DNA of 14,318 nt, from positions 1 through 14,318 of the forward strand of contig JAZRSV010000008.1 of assembly GCA_045651685.1 (NCBI GenBank), written 5' to 3'. The stretch comes from CAKVLS01 sp045651685. Lineage in GTDB: Bacteria; Bacillota; Clostridia; Christensenellales; UBA1242. The notes under the pieces were generated by a model, which was given only the letters and a program-made list of their open reading frames with translations, searched no databases and was not told the DNA's origin. Both the position numbers and the translations under genes were made by a program. Of the stretch, positions 1 to 7,648 are shown in pieces; position 1 is the stretch's first letter, and each line of letters begins with the position of its first letter.

Positions 1-65
1 GTTTTTATTATACAAAAAATTTAACAGCATCATAATAAGTATTATAATAAACTTTTGCAATTAAG

Positions 66-94
66 TTGATAATATTTTTATTTATACTTATAAT
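66..94 (+). promoter_or_regulatory. Sigma-A type promoter of the aldo/keto reductase gene
   Basis: The -35 hexamer TTGATA (66-71) is separated by 17 bp from a perfect -10 TATAAT (89-94). The predicted start of transcription is near 101, which places the AGGAG Shine-Dalgarno (101-105) at the very 5' end of the message. A weaker second candidate lies upstream: TTAACA (21-26), 16 bp, TATAAT (43-48). The same TTGATA-17 arrangement recurs before ftsH and the cvpA-like gene. Confidence 0.75.
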
Positions 95-112
95 TGCTTT
101 AGGAGAATATGT

Positions 113-958
113 ATGAATAACAAACATTTTATTTTAAGCAATAATGTTGCTATACCAAATATAGGATATGGTACTTGGCAAATCACCGAAGAAGAAACTG
201 TGATTAACTGCGTGACTACGGCTATAAAAGCTGGCTATAGATTGATCGACACAGCACAAGTTTATAACAACGAAAAATATATTGGACAAGCTATAAAACA
301 AAGCGGCATAAATAGAGAAGAACTTTTTGTTGTGAGCAAACTTTGGAACAGCTGCCGTGGCTACAAAAAAACTATACAAGCTTTTGAACAAAGCTTGGAC
401 AATTTGGGTTTAGAATATCTTGACCTATATTTAATACACTGGCCATACAACAACAATACTTCTGCCGATCCTGACAAAGATAATCTTGATACTTGGAGAG
501 CTCTTGAGTATCTTTACAAACAAGGCAAAATAAAAGCAATAGGTGTTAGCAACTTTGACATTAATAATCTTAATAACTTATTAACACATTGCGAAATTGC
601 ACCGATGGTTAATCAAGTAGAATTTCACCCTGGTTATTATCAAAAAGAATTGCTAGAGTTTTGCCAAGCAAACAACATCTTATTGCAAGCTTGGAGTCCA
701 TTAGGTTCTGGATCTTTATTAAATGATATTACACTAACAACACTTGCCAAAAAATATAATGTTGGCGTGGCACAACTTTGCCTAAACTGGATAATGTCAA
801 AAAATGTGTTGCCTTTGCCAAAATCATGCAGCAAAGATAATATTATAAAAAACCTAGATTGCAACTCTTTTGAAATATCAGAAGACGATATACGCATTAT
901 TGATGATATGCCTACAACTGGTTTTTCTGGATTGATACCTAGCGAAATTGATTTTTAA
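113..958 (+). CDS. Aldo/keto reductase (NAD(P)H-dependent oxidoreductase)
   Basis: This is a 281-residue single-domain TIM-barrel oxidoreductase of the aldo/keto reductase superfamily, expected to reduce aldehydes or ketones to alcohols in the cytoplasm. The catalytic tetrad is complete: Asp46 and Tyr51 (DTAQVYNNE), Lys76 (VSKLW) and His109 (LIHWP). GVSNF (144-148), NQVEFHP (167-173) and the cofactor loop LPKS (235-238) are also typical of the family, and the length is normal. The ATG start is set by AGGAG 7 bp upstream and a promoter at 66-94. One departure: the Arg that usually follows six residues after the Lys of PKS and contacts the NADPH 2'-phosphate is Asn243 here, so cofactor preference may be altered (inference). 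The gene stands alone; the physiological substrate cannot be read from the sequence. Close relatives are often called 2,5-diketo-D-gluconate reductase-like, but that name would be over-specific. Confidence 0.95.
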   Translation: MNNKHFILSNNVAIPNIGYGTWQITEEETVINCVTTAIKAGYRLIDTAQVYNNEKYIGQAIKQSGINREELFVVSKLWNSCRGYKKTIQAFEQSLDNLGLEYLDLYLIHWPYNNNTSADPDKDNLDTWRALEYLYKQGKIKAIGVSNFDINNLNNLLTHCEIAPMVNQVEFHPGYYQKELLEFCQANNILLQAWSPLGSGSLLNDITLTTLAKKYNVGVAQLCLNWIMSKNVLPLPKSCSKDNIIKNLDCNSFEISEDDIRIIDDMPTTGFSGLIPSEIDF

Positions 959-1002
959 GACAAATAAAAATTTTATTATTTTTCATTAAACATTAAAATA
1001 AT

Positions 1003-1016
1003 CGACCATATGGTCG
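1003..1016. repeat. Perfect 14-bp palindrome (motif copy 1)
   Basis: CGACCATATGGTCG is a perfect palindrome about 45 bp after the reductase stop. It is not followed by a T-run on the plus strand, so it is a poor intrinsic terminator. It shares the core GACCA-NN-TGGTC with the second copy at 1109-1126, and its flank GGAT is shared with the third copy at 1198. Confidence 0.7.
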
Positions 1017-1108
1017 GATGTATTATGTTTTAATATAAAAGTTTTTCATTGTTTTATCTATGTAGTATTAACAAACAAAAAGTAATAAAAAATATATCAA
1101 AACACTGT

Positions 1109-1126
1109 GGCGACCACTTGGTCGCC
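1109..1126. repeat. Perfect 18-bp inverted repeat (motif copy 2), terminator-like on plus strand
   Basis: GGCGACCA and TGGTCGCC are perfect 8-bp arms around a CT spacer. The plus strand continues TTATTATTT, so this could act as a weak terminator for the reductase transcript, but the central loop is very short and the T-tract is interrupted. It has the same CGACCA/TGGTCG core as the palindrome 106 bp upstream and is by far the most GC-rich spot in the spacer. Confidence 0.7.
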
Positions 1127-1197
1127 TTATTATTTGCCATAACAAAATTCAAAATTAATATTGCTATAAGCCCCTATATATCTAGCATTTTACAAAA

Positions 1198-1245
1198 GAC
1201 CATTTGTTCGGATAGTATTTTACCATCGAACTCGTGTTCGGACAG
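1198..1245. repeat. Two further degenerate copies of the palindromic motif
   Basis: GACCATTTGTTCGGATAG (1198-1215) and GAACTCGTGTTCGGACAG (1228-1245) match each other at 13 of 18 positions. The first closely resembles motif copy 1 (GACCATATGGTCGGAT). The second keeps dyad symmetry through compensating changes: CGAAC, TCGT, GTTCG (1227-1240). They are spaced 30 bp apart. Confidence 0.55.
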
Positions 1246-1284
1246 CAAGATTGGCCAATTTTTTTATAAACAACACAAAAAATA

Positions 1285-1313
1285 AAAAGCGTCTAATAGT
1301 GTTAGGCGCTTTT
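1285..1313. terminator. Bidirectional intrinsic terminator
   Basis: A 12-bp stem (1285-1296 with 1302-1313, one G-T pair) with a 5-nt loop is flanked by A/T runs on both sides. On the minus strand it lies 17 bp after the stop of the ferritin-like gene and is followed by TATTTTTT, so it most probably ends that transcript; it can also serve plus-strand transcripts from the reductase side. Confidence 0.85.
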
Positions 1314-1329
1314 ATATTTTTATTTTATA

Positions 1330-2673
1330 TCATTTTTTTGCTTTAGATTTTGCCTTACCACCTTCGCAACAACAACACTCTGGCAAGGTTATGCAATCAT
1401 CCATACTCACACAACCACAATCACATTTTTTGCAGCGTGCTATCTTGGTGTTATCACAAGTTCTATCTTGCAAAGCTTCGATTGGATGTGCTTTTGTTTC
1501 TACCCTATAGTCTTTGTCAAAGCGATTAATATACTCTTCGATCACTACATGACTAGCGACATCTTCTAGTTTGTTATTTACTATTTTTTGATAGGCAAAG
1601 TATTCGGCTTTGTCATCCATATCAATTATGTTTTTATAATCTTCTCTAAAAGCAGTAATGGTAAGAGATGCTTTGATAACATTTCTGATATATTCAATAT
1701 TCTCGCCAAAGCGTAAAGGTTCTGGAAAATCACCCTCGCCACCCAAGACTTCTTGGTAGGTTTTGTTTTCGTACTTTTTCAAAAGTTCTGCAACTTTATT
1801 AAGATGTGCTATCTCATGTTCAAGATGCTCTCCCCATATTTTTTTGATATAAGCATCACTCTCATCTTCGTAGCAAGAGTAGTACAAATAACACTCTACA
1901 TATTCGTGCATCAACCACTTTTCCAGCCAGGTGCAGTTAGGATCAATCAAACTACCATATTGGCTTACATGTTGTTCTTCGATCATTGCTATTTCTGCAT
2001 ACAATTTTCTACCTAAAGGATAAGGGTATGTGTTGCCAATATTCATATAAAAATTCATTGTCTGTTGTTCGGCAGCAGTAATAATATTGGTTGTTAGTTT
2101 GCTAAACATATCTGCCTTTTTGCTGTCACAAAAATTTTTGATATCATCATATGGATAACGGTGCTCGGCAATAGTTGGCCTACCTATTGTCACTTCGGTA
2201 TAGTCGCCTACAAGATTTTTACTATCAATGTCAAAATCCATTTTTAATAAATTGCTAAATCTATACAAGTGGTCAAAGTCTTCTAGCAAGGCAAAGTCTA
2301 GCGCCTTTTTTATATTTGGATCGGTTGCTCTTTTTGCGAGCATTGCTGTAAGGTCAACTGCAAGTTGCTCATAACCAATAGTTGTCTCCAAAATATTTTC
2401 GTCACATGGTTTTAGCGCAGATATGCGTTTTTGTTGTTGCTGTTCGTTTCTTCTAATTAATGCCAATTCTTTGCGAAGTTCTGCATTGTCACAGTTGCGC
2501 ATAAACTGATGCATAAACCAGCACGCCTCAAACTCTGTGCCATTCATCAAAATTATTCTTGTTTTTGTATATGGGCTTGTTTTTGTTTTGTCATATTGTT
2601 TTGGGTTAAGTGTTTTCCAATTGTTTAGACAATCTTCTATTTTTATCACTTTTTGCTTAAATGGGTTAAACAT
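1330..2673 (-). CDS. Ferritin-like protein with two helical-bundle halves and a Cys-rich tail
   Basis: This 447-residue protein has no signal peptide or membrane segment and is predicted to be cytosolic and almost wholly helical. It shows metal-ligand patterns of the ferritin/rubrerythrin type twice. First half (about 40-145): Glu47/Glu49 with His55, Glu77, Glu102, and EDFDH (Glu131, His135). Second half (about 190-295): Glu202, EEQH (Glu232/233, His235), Glu257/Glu260 and EHEIAH (Glu285/287, His290). The tail (406-436) holds ten cysteines, including CKKCDCGC and four consecutive Cys, and could bind a metal or Fe-S centre. The sequence resembles a family of uncharacterised ferritin-like proteins I recall only as hypothetical. 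The ATG is supported by AAAAGGAG about 10 bp upstream; the stop is TGA. An oxidative-stress or metal-storage role is inference from the fold. It is divergent from a small membrane protein. Confidence 0.8.
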   Translation of the reverse strand: MFNPFKQKVIKIEDCLNNWKTLNPKQYDKTKTSPYTKTRIILMNGTEFEACWFMHQFMRNCDNAELRKELALIRRNEQQQQKRISALKPCDENILETTIGYEQLAVDLTAMLAKRATDPNIKKALDFALLEDFDHLYRFSNLLKMDFDIDSKNLVGDYTEVTIGRPTIAEHRYPYDDIKNFCDSKKADMFSKLTTNIITAAEQQTMNFYMNIGNTYPYPLGRKLYAEIAMIEEQHVSQYGSLIDPNCTWLEKWLMHEYVECYLYYSCYEDESDAYIKKIWGEHLEHEIAHLNKVAELLKKYENKTYQEVLGGEGDFPEPLRFGENIEYIRNVIKASLTITAFREDYKNIIDMDDKAEYFAYQKIVNNKLEDVASHVVIEEYINRFDKDYRVETKAHPIEALQDRTCDNTKIARCKKCDCGCVSMDDCITLPECCCCEGGKAKSKAKK

Positions 2674-2726
2674 ATTTTTTTATCTCCTTTTACACATTAA
2701 TATTATTTACAAAAAGATATGTTTTT

Positions 2727-2747
2727 TATACTTATTTATTAAGTATA
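2727..2747. promoter_or_regulatory. Operator-like inverted repeat between divergent genes
   Basis: TATACTTA and TAAGTATA are perfect 8-bp arms around a 5-bp spacer, in the 118-bp gap between the ferritin-like gene (-) and the small membrane protein (+). The position about 55 bp from either start fits a regulator site acting on one or both promoters. It does not match the PerR or Fur box consensus that I know. In such AT-rich DNA chance is a real alternative. Confidence 0.4.
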
Positions 2748-2764
2748 TATTTTTACAAAATATT

Positions 2765-2784
2765 TATAATAAATATATAAGGAG
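2765..2784 (+). promoter_or_regulatory. -10 element and Shine-Dalgarno of the small membrane protein gene
   Basis: TATAAT (2765-2770) is followed 8 bp later by AAGGAG (2779-2784) and then an ATG at 2792, a compact arrangement like that of the reductase and cvpA-like genes. No good -35 hexamer is visible 16-18 bp upstream, so the promoter is only half supported. The Shine-Dalgarno fixes the start at 2792 and argues against a longer frame reaching back to 2537. Confidence 0.55.
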
Positions 2785-2791
2785 ATATATT

Positions 2792-3196
2792 ATGGACGAA
2801 GTGGGCAAAGCTACGGGATTTTTTCTTTTTCGAAATTTTCTTAACAAATACCGTCAAATACGCAATGACGAAAGTCAACGCATACATTGCAAAAGATATG
2901 GCAACTTGTCGTTGATATTATCTATTATTTCACTTGTTGTTTCGCTGGGATTTATTTTACTGTTTGGTATAAGAGCTTTTGGCGATTTTGGCCTAGTTGG
3001 TTTTGGTTCGGTTTTATCTACAATATTATCTATTGTTGCTGGCATTATTATACCTTTGGGACTTGCTATATACTCGATGATTTTTGCAATAATGCAAATA
3101 CGCCTTAATCACAAAGCCATTGGCGTTATTGCAATGATTGTTTCTGTTGTTGCTGTACTTGCAGCATTGTCGATGATTGTTATATTATTGGTATAA
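2792..3196 (+). CDS. Small integral membrane protein of unknown function
   Basis: This 134-residue protein starts with a short, basic cytoplasmic segment (1-36, with RNFLNKYRQIRNDE) followed by hydrophobic segments at about 37-60, 68-101 (long enough for one or two passes) and 109-134, the last ending at the C-terminus. It resembles the small DUF4190-like or 'DUF' membrane proteins with conserved Gly/Ile/Val-rich helices, but I cannot assign a family. The start is chosen at AAGGAG/ATG; the frame remains open upstream to 2537 but that part is antisense to the ferritin-like gene. It is divergent from that gene and convergent with the Ca2+ ATPase, sharing a terminator with the latter. Function unknown. 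Confidence 0.8.
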   Translation: MDEVGKATGFFLFRNFLNKYRQIRNDESQRIHCKRYGNLSLILSIISLVVSLGFILLFGIRAFGDFGLVGFGSVLSTILSIVAGIIIPLGLAIYSMIFAIMQIRLNHKAIGVIAMIVSVVAVLAALSMIVILLV

Positions 3197-3226
3197 AAAA
3201 AAGACTATCGAATGATAGTCTTTTTT
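3197..3226. terminator. Bidirectional terminator between convergent genes
   Basis: A 13-bp perfect stem (3197-3209 with 3214-3226; core GACTATC/GATAGTC) and a GAAT loop, with A-run on the left and T-run on the right. It directly follows the stop of the small membrane protein (+) and lies 6 bp beyond the stop of the Ca2+ ATPase (-), so it serves both. Confidence 0.92.
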
Positions 3227-3232
3227 ATTTTA

Positions 3233-5929
3233 TTAATCTTCTTGTTCTGCTACAACTTCTTGCTCTGTTGAAATGCTTTCTTTTTTTCTTTCTTTTGCGT
3301 TTAAGAAAATTTTTGCAATTTCACAAACAGGAATTAATATTAAGCACAAGCCAATAACAATTGCCCATTGTGCTAGGCTTAAAGCTGTCACATGGAAAGC
3401 TGACATTAAGAAAGGTACAACAGAGATTAAAACAACCATAAGTATACCTACACCAAATGCAAGCCATAATACTCTATTTTTTAGAGGATTTTCTCTAAAG
3501 ATAGATCCGTTAGTACGAACATTAAACATGTGAATCATTTGAATAATATTAAGTACAAAGAACGCCATTGTAGCTGCTGTATAAGAATCTTTGAAACCAT
3601 AGAAACCAATAATGTAAGCAGTTATAACAAGTATTGCTTGTGTTGCGCCTTGATACAAAATACTAATACCTGTTTTACCACCAACTATGCTATCGTTCAT
3701 CTTTCTTGGAGGATGTTTCATAACATCTTTTTCGGCAGGCTCTACACCAAGTGCTATTGCAGGCAAGGTGTCACTAATTAAGTTGATAAACAAAATTTGA
3801 ACAGGCAATAAGAAATCATATTTTGGGAATAGCAATGTTAGGATAAATATTGATAATACTTCTGCGATATTGCAGCCTAACAAAAATTGAATTGTTTTTT
3901 GGATATTGCCAAAGATTTTACGGCCTTCTTCTACTGCTACAACTATTGTTGCAAAGTTGTCATCAGTAAGAACCATATCAGAAACTTCTTTGGTCACTTC
4001 TGTACCGGTTATACCCATACCAATACCGATGTTGGCATTTTTGATACTTGGAGCATCGTTAACACCATCACCTGTCATGGCAACTACTTTACCATTAGCT
4101 TTTAGAGCTTTTACTATTCTTACTTTATGTTCTGGGCTAACACGAGTAAACACTCTAAATTTGTTAATTTCATCGACAAGTTCTTCGTCGGTAAATTTGT
4201 CTAGATATGAACCTTCGATAACTTGCTTTTTGCTTGTTATCATACCAAGTTCTTTTGCAATAGCATAAGCTGTATCTTTGTGATCGCCTGTTATCATAAC
4301 AGCTCTCATACCAGCTTGTTTGCATTTTTTCAAAGCTTCGGCAACTTCGTCACGAGGTGGGTCAATCATACCAGTAAGACCAATAAATGTAAGACCTTTT
4401 TCTTTGATGTCTTTTGTCACAAGATGATCTTTGGCTGGGCCATCACTCATCGCATAACCAAGTACTCTCAAAGCTTTTTCGCCAAGAGCTTGGTTGTTTT
4501 GCAAGATAACTTCTTTGTCTGCATCGGTTAACTTGCGGCGTTTGCCATTTTCAAATATATGAGTACATTGTTTTAATAATTCGTCAACAGCACCTTTTGT
4601 CCAAATGATGACTTTGTCATCTTCTTTGTTAGCTGTAGACATTAACTTGCGCACAGAGTCAAATGGAATCTCACCTATACGCTTAAACTTTTTATCTAAA
4701 GTTGATTTTGTAAATTTGAATTTTTCTGCATACTCGATAAGTGCAGTTTCGGTTGGGTCACCTATATAACCTTTGCCTTGTTTTGAGGCATCATTACATA
4801 AAGTCATACATTTTAGCAATGTTGCAGCTACTGTATCTTTTGAATCTATCTCTGTAGAAGAATAAATTTGTCCGTTAAAGCTAACCGCTCTAACTGTCAT
4901 TTTATTTTGAGTAATTGTACCTGTTTTGTCAGAACATATAACTTCACAGCAACCTAAAGTTTCTACTGCGTGTAGTCTACGAATAATAACATTCTTTTTA
5001 GCAAGTCTAGTCACACCAATTGATAATATAATTGTGACTACTGCCGGCAAACTTTCTGGTATGGCCGCTACGGCTATCGCTACTGCTGTTAAGAAAGATT
5101 CTAGCACTTGACCTGGTTTGATAATAAGGTCTATTACAAAAATAACTAAAGCTATTGCCAAAACTAAAATTGTAATAATTTTGCCTAACTTATCTAGGTT
5201 ATGTTCTAGTGGAGTTTTATCTTGTTTGGTCTCTGCCAAAATTGATGCTATCTTGCCCATTTCGGCTTCTTGACCAGTTGCTACTACAATACCTGTGCCT
5301 CTACCATATACAACTGTACTTGATGAGAAACACATATTTTTGCGATCACCTAAAGGTGTTTTGTCTGCAAGTACTATGCCAGCTTCTTTTTCGCTAGGTA
5401 CACTTTCGCCTGTAAGCGAAGCTTCTTCACACTTTAGGCTTGCACACTCTGTCAAAAGCATATCTGCTGGTACAACATCACCTGCTTCTAACAAGACAAT
5501 GTCACCAACAACTAACTCGGTTGTTTTTATTTTTGTTTGTTTGCCATCTCTTATTACTTTGGCATAAGGTTGAGACATCTTTTTTAATGACTCAAGGGCA
5601 TTTTCTGCTTTTGCCTCTTGTATCGTACCAAGTGTGGCATTAAGCAATACTATACCAAATATAATAAACGAATCTATAAGTTCTTCTTGTCTATTTTCTA
5701 TAAGAGCAACTACCAAAGATACAACAGCTGCTGCAAGAAGAATAAGTACCATTATGTCTGTAAACTGCATAAGGAACTTAACTATTATACTTTTCTTTTT
5801 TGCCTCTTTTAATTTGTTTTCGCCATTTTCGGCAAGTCTTTTTTCTGCTTCTTGAGTAGAAAGACCATTGTGAGAGGTTTTTAGTTCTTTATAAGTATCT
5901 TGTATACTTTTGTTATAAAAAGTCTTCAT
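3233..5929 (-). CDS. P-type Ca2+-transporting ATPase (P2 family)
   Basis: This 898-residue pump couples ATP hydrolysis to cation export across the plasma membrane, most likely Ca2+. Order of parts: N-terminal cation-ATPase domain (about 1-75), M1-M2, actuator with TGES (173-176), M3-M4 with PESLP (291-295), phosphorylation site DKTGT (Asp334), nucleotide domain with TKGA (444-447), TGD (547-549), TGDGVND (619-625), M5-M10, and an acidic, charged tail. The M5 and M6 ligands of SERCA are kept (Asn687, Glu690; Asn716, Asp720, with Ser719 for Thr), while the M8 Glu is Gln797 as in plasma-membrane Ca2+ pumps, which suggests one Ca2+ per cycle (inference). Full length. AGGAGAAG precedes the ATG and overlaps the end of argS, so it is translated from the argS message. 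A Mn2+ or other cation substrate cannot be excluded. Confidence 0.93.
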   Translation of the reverse strand: MKTFYNKSIQDTYKELKTSHNGLSTQEAEKRLAENGENKLKEAKKKSIIVKFLMQFTDIMVLILLAAAVVSLVVALIENRQEELIDSFIIFGIVLLNATLGTIQEAKAENALESLKKMSQPYAKVIRDGKQTKIKTTELVVGDIVLLEAGDVVPADMLLTECASLKCEEASLTGESVPSEKEAGIVLADKTPLGDRKNMCFSSSTVVYGRGTGIVVATGQEAEMGKIASILAETKQDKTPLEHNLDKLGKIITILVLAIALVIFVIDLIIKPGQVLESFLTAVAIAVAAIPESLPAVVTIILSIGVTRLAKKNVIIRRLHAVETLGCCEVICSDKTGTITQNKMTVRAVSFNGQIYSSTEIDSKDTVAATLLKCMTLCNDASKQGKGYIGDPTETALIEYAEKFKFTKSTLDKKFKRIGEIPFDSVRKLMSTANKEDDKVIIWTKGAVDELLKQCTHIFENGKRRKLTDADKEVILQNNQALGEKALRVLGYAMSDGPAKDHLVTKDIKEKGLTFIGLTGMIDPPRDEVAEALKKCKQAGMRAVMITGDHKDTAYAIAKELGMITSKKQVIEGSYLDKFTDEELVDEINKFRVFTRVSPEHKVRIVKALKANGKVVAMTGDGVNDAPSIKNANIGIGMGITGTEVTKEVSDMVLTDDNFATIVVAVEEGRKIFGNIQKTIQFLLGCNIAEVLSIFILTLLFPKYDFLLPVQILFINLISDTLPAIALGVEPAEKDVMKHPPRKMNDSIVGGKTGISILYQGATQAILVITAYIIGFYGFKDSYTAATMAFFVLNIIQMIHMFNVRTNGSIFRENPLKNRVLWLAFGVGILMVVLISVVPFLMSAFHVTALSLAQWAIVIGLCLILIPVCEIAKIFLNAKERKKESISTEQEVVAEQED

Positions 5930-5938
5930 TGTCTTCTC

Positions 5939-7639
5939 CTACATTTTGTCTATAGCAGCGATATTTAATAAATTAAGACCATTGCTTAATACTATTTTTG
6001 TAGCTTTGGTCATGGCTAATCTTGTATATAACACGCTACCATCTTGATTAATAATACGGCTATTGTTATAAAATTTGTTAAACTCTTTGCATATATCAAT
6101 CAAAAGTCTACTAATATAACATGGCTCGTTATCAATACAAGCATTTTTTACAGTATCTGGAAAACTATTAAGAAGTTTTGCAAGTTCGGCACATTCGACA
6201 GTGTCAACTTGTGAATAATCAAAATCTACCTTAATAATATCTGACAAATCTTTTATGCCAGTTTTTTGAAGTATGCTAGCACATCTTGCATGTGTGTATT
6301 GAATATATGGGCTTGTTTCGCCATCAAAGTTAAGTGCGTTGTCTAGATCAAAGACAACATCTTTTGTTTTTTCGTACTTTAATGCGCTAAACACAACTGC
6401 GCCTATACCGATCTCCCTTGCAGTTTTTGCAGAGTCGCTACTAATAGTACCTCTCTCTTGCATTACTGTTTGAGCTTTTTGCACTGCTGTGTGGAAAATA
6501 TCTTTTAGTATAGCTTGTTTGCCACGGCGGCTAGCTATTTTGCCATCTGGCAAACTTAATCTACCATAATAAACATGTTGCAAGTTTTTTGCATATGGTC
6601 TATTAAGAAGTTCTAACACCTTAAAGAATTGTGCAAAGTGTTGTTTTTGTGAAACATCTGTCACATACAAACTCTTATCAAAGTTGTAGTTGATATATCT
6701 ATCATCAGCTGCAGCCAAATCACGAGTGGCATACAAACTTGTACCATCGCTTTTTTGTATTAAGCATATGCCTAGATTGTGATCTGACAAGTCTACTATC
6801 TTTGCACCTTGACTTTGTTGCAATAAGTTTTTGTCTGCAAGTTCGTCAATCATAGGTTGCATTTTGTCATTATAATAACTTTCGCCACGCCATGAGTCAA
6901 ACTTGATGTTTAGCATAGCATAAATTTTTTCGGTTTCTTCTATAGCAAGCTTGATAAACATATTGTATATCTTTGTTGCTTCTGGTTCTTTAGTTTCTAT
7001 TCTTCTAAACCAGTCTCTAGCAAGATCGTCAAGTGTTGGGTCCTCTTCGGCCTCGGCACAAAATTTTATGTAAAGATCTTGTATAGCATCAACACCACGC
7101 TCTAACACATCTTGCTCGCTACCCCATAGTTTGTAAGCTGCGATCATTTTGCCAAAAGGTGTACCATAGTCGCCTATATAGTTGATGCCAACAGTTTTGT
7201 ATCCCATAAAGTTATAAATACGCTTTAAGCTCTCGCCTATTGTTGTGGTACTCAAGTGACCTATGTGCATATATTTGGCAAGGTTAACTGAAGAATAATC
7301 TATACATACAGTTTTGTCTTTGCCCATGGTTGATTTGCCATAATTTTTGTCACCTACCAAAACTTCGTTAAGAACATTAAAAACTAACTTTTGTTTGTTG
7401 ATAAAAAAGTTAAGGTATCCACCCATAACTTCTACTTTAGAAACAAAGCCATTTGTTTTTACTTTTTGGGCAAGTTCTTGTGCGATAATGTTTGGTGATT
7501 TTTTTAATTCTTTTGCAAAAGCAAAACATGGTAAGCATAAGTCACCCATCTCAACAGAAGGTGGAGACATTAACATGTTTTTTTCTACACAAAGATTTTC
7601 AAAATCTAATTCGTTAATAATAAGGTTCTTTATATCCAT
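5939..7639 (-). CDS. argS: Arginyl-tRNA synthetase
   Basis: A class I aminoacyl-tRNA synthetase of 566 residues, the usual length, that charges tRNA-Arg in the cytoplasm. The N-terminal Add-1-like domain (about 1-100) has the EMGDLCLPCFAFAK segment typical of the family; the HIGH signature is exact (125-128, in AKYMHIGHLS); GDYGTPFGK (157-164) and LYATRDL (302-308) follow. In place of KMSKS there is IASRRGK (368-374), normal for ArgRS, which is variable here. The DALR anticodon-binding domain (about 445-566) begins at YTHARCASI and contains NKFYNNSRI. A stop codon lies three codons upstream in frame, so ATG at 7639 is the only sensible start, yet no Shine-Dalgarno lies at normal distance. The downstream Ca2+ ATPase begins 9 bp after the TAG stop; uppP lies 80 bp upstream on the same strand. 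Confidence 0.97.
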   Translation of the reverse strand: MDIKNLIINELDFENLCVEKNMLMSPPSVEMGDLCLPCFAFAKELKKSPNIIAQELAQKVKTNGFVSKVEVMGGYLNFFINKQKLVFNVLNEVLVGDKNYGKSTMGKDKTVCIDYSSVNLAKYMHIGHLSTTTIGESLKRIYNFMGYKTVGINYIGDYGTPFGKMIAAYKLWGSEQDVLERGVDAIQDLYIKFCAEAEEDPTLDDLARDWFRRIETKEPEATKIYNMFIKLAIEETEKIYAMLNIKFDSWRGESYYNDKMQPMIDELADKNLLQQSQGAKIVDLSDHNLGICLIQKSDGTSLYATRDLAAADDRYINYNFDKSLYVTDVSQKQHFAQFFKVLELLNRPYAKNLQHVYYGRLSLPDGKIASRRGKQAILKDIFHTAVQKAQTVMQERGTISSDSAKTAREIGIGAVVFSALKYEKTKDVVFDLDNALNFDGETSPYIQYTHARCASILQKTGIKDLSDIIKVDFDYSQVDTVECAELAKLLNSFPDTVKNACIDNEPCYISRLLIDICKEFNKFYNNSRIINQDGSVLYTRLAMTKATKIVLSNGLNLLNIAAIDKM

Positions 7640-7648
7640 TGTTATTTA

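Larger units (their letters stand above)
959..1329. other. Non-coding spacer with four related palindromic motifs
   Basis: No convincing gene lies in these 371 bp. The stretch holds four variants of an 18-bp motif at 1004-1021, 1112-1129, 1198-1215 and 1228-1245, and ends in a bidirectional terminator at 1285-1313. An open frame at 1049-1285 would need a TTG start, has no Shine-Dalgarno and reads through the palindromes, so it is not called. There is no clear promoter for a small RNA on either strand, although transcripts running in from the reductase gene (+) would fold into these hairpins. Confidence 0.6.

Noticed and set aside
1049..1285. 78-residue open frame in the spacer after the reductase
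   Set aside because: It needs a TTG start, has no Shine-Dalgarno or promoter, runs through three palindromic motifs and stops at the terminator; composition looks like translated spacer.
2537..2791. N-terminal extension of the small membrane protein
   Set aside because: This part is antisense to the ferritin-like gene; the promoter -10 and Shine-Dalgarno at 2765-2784 support the start at 2792.
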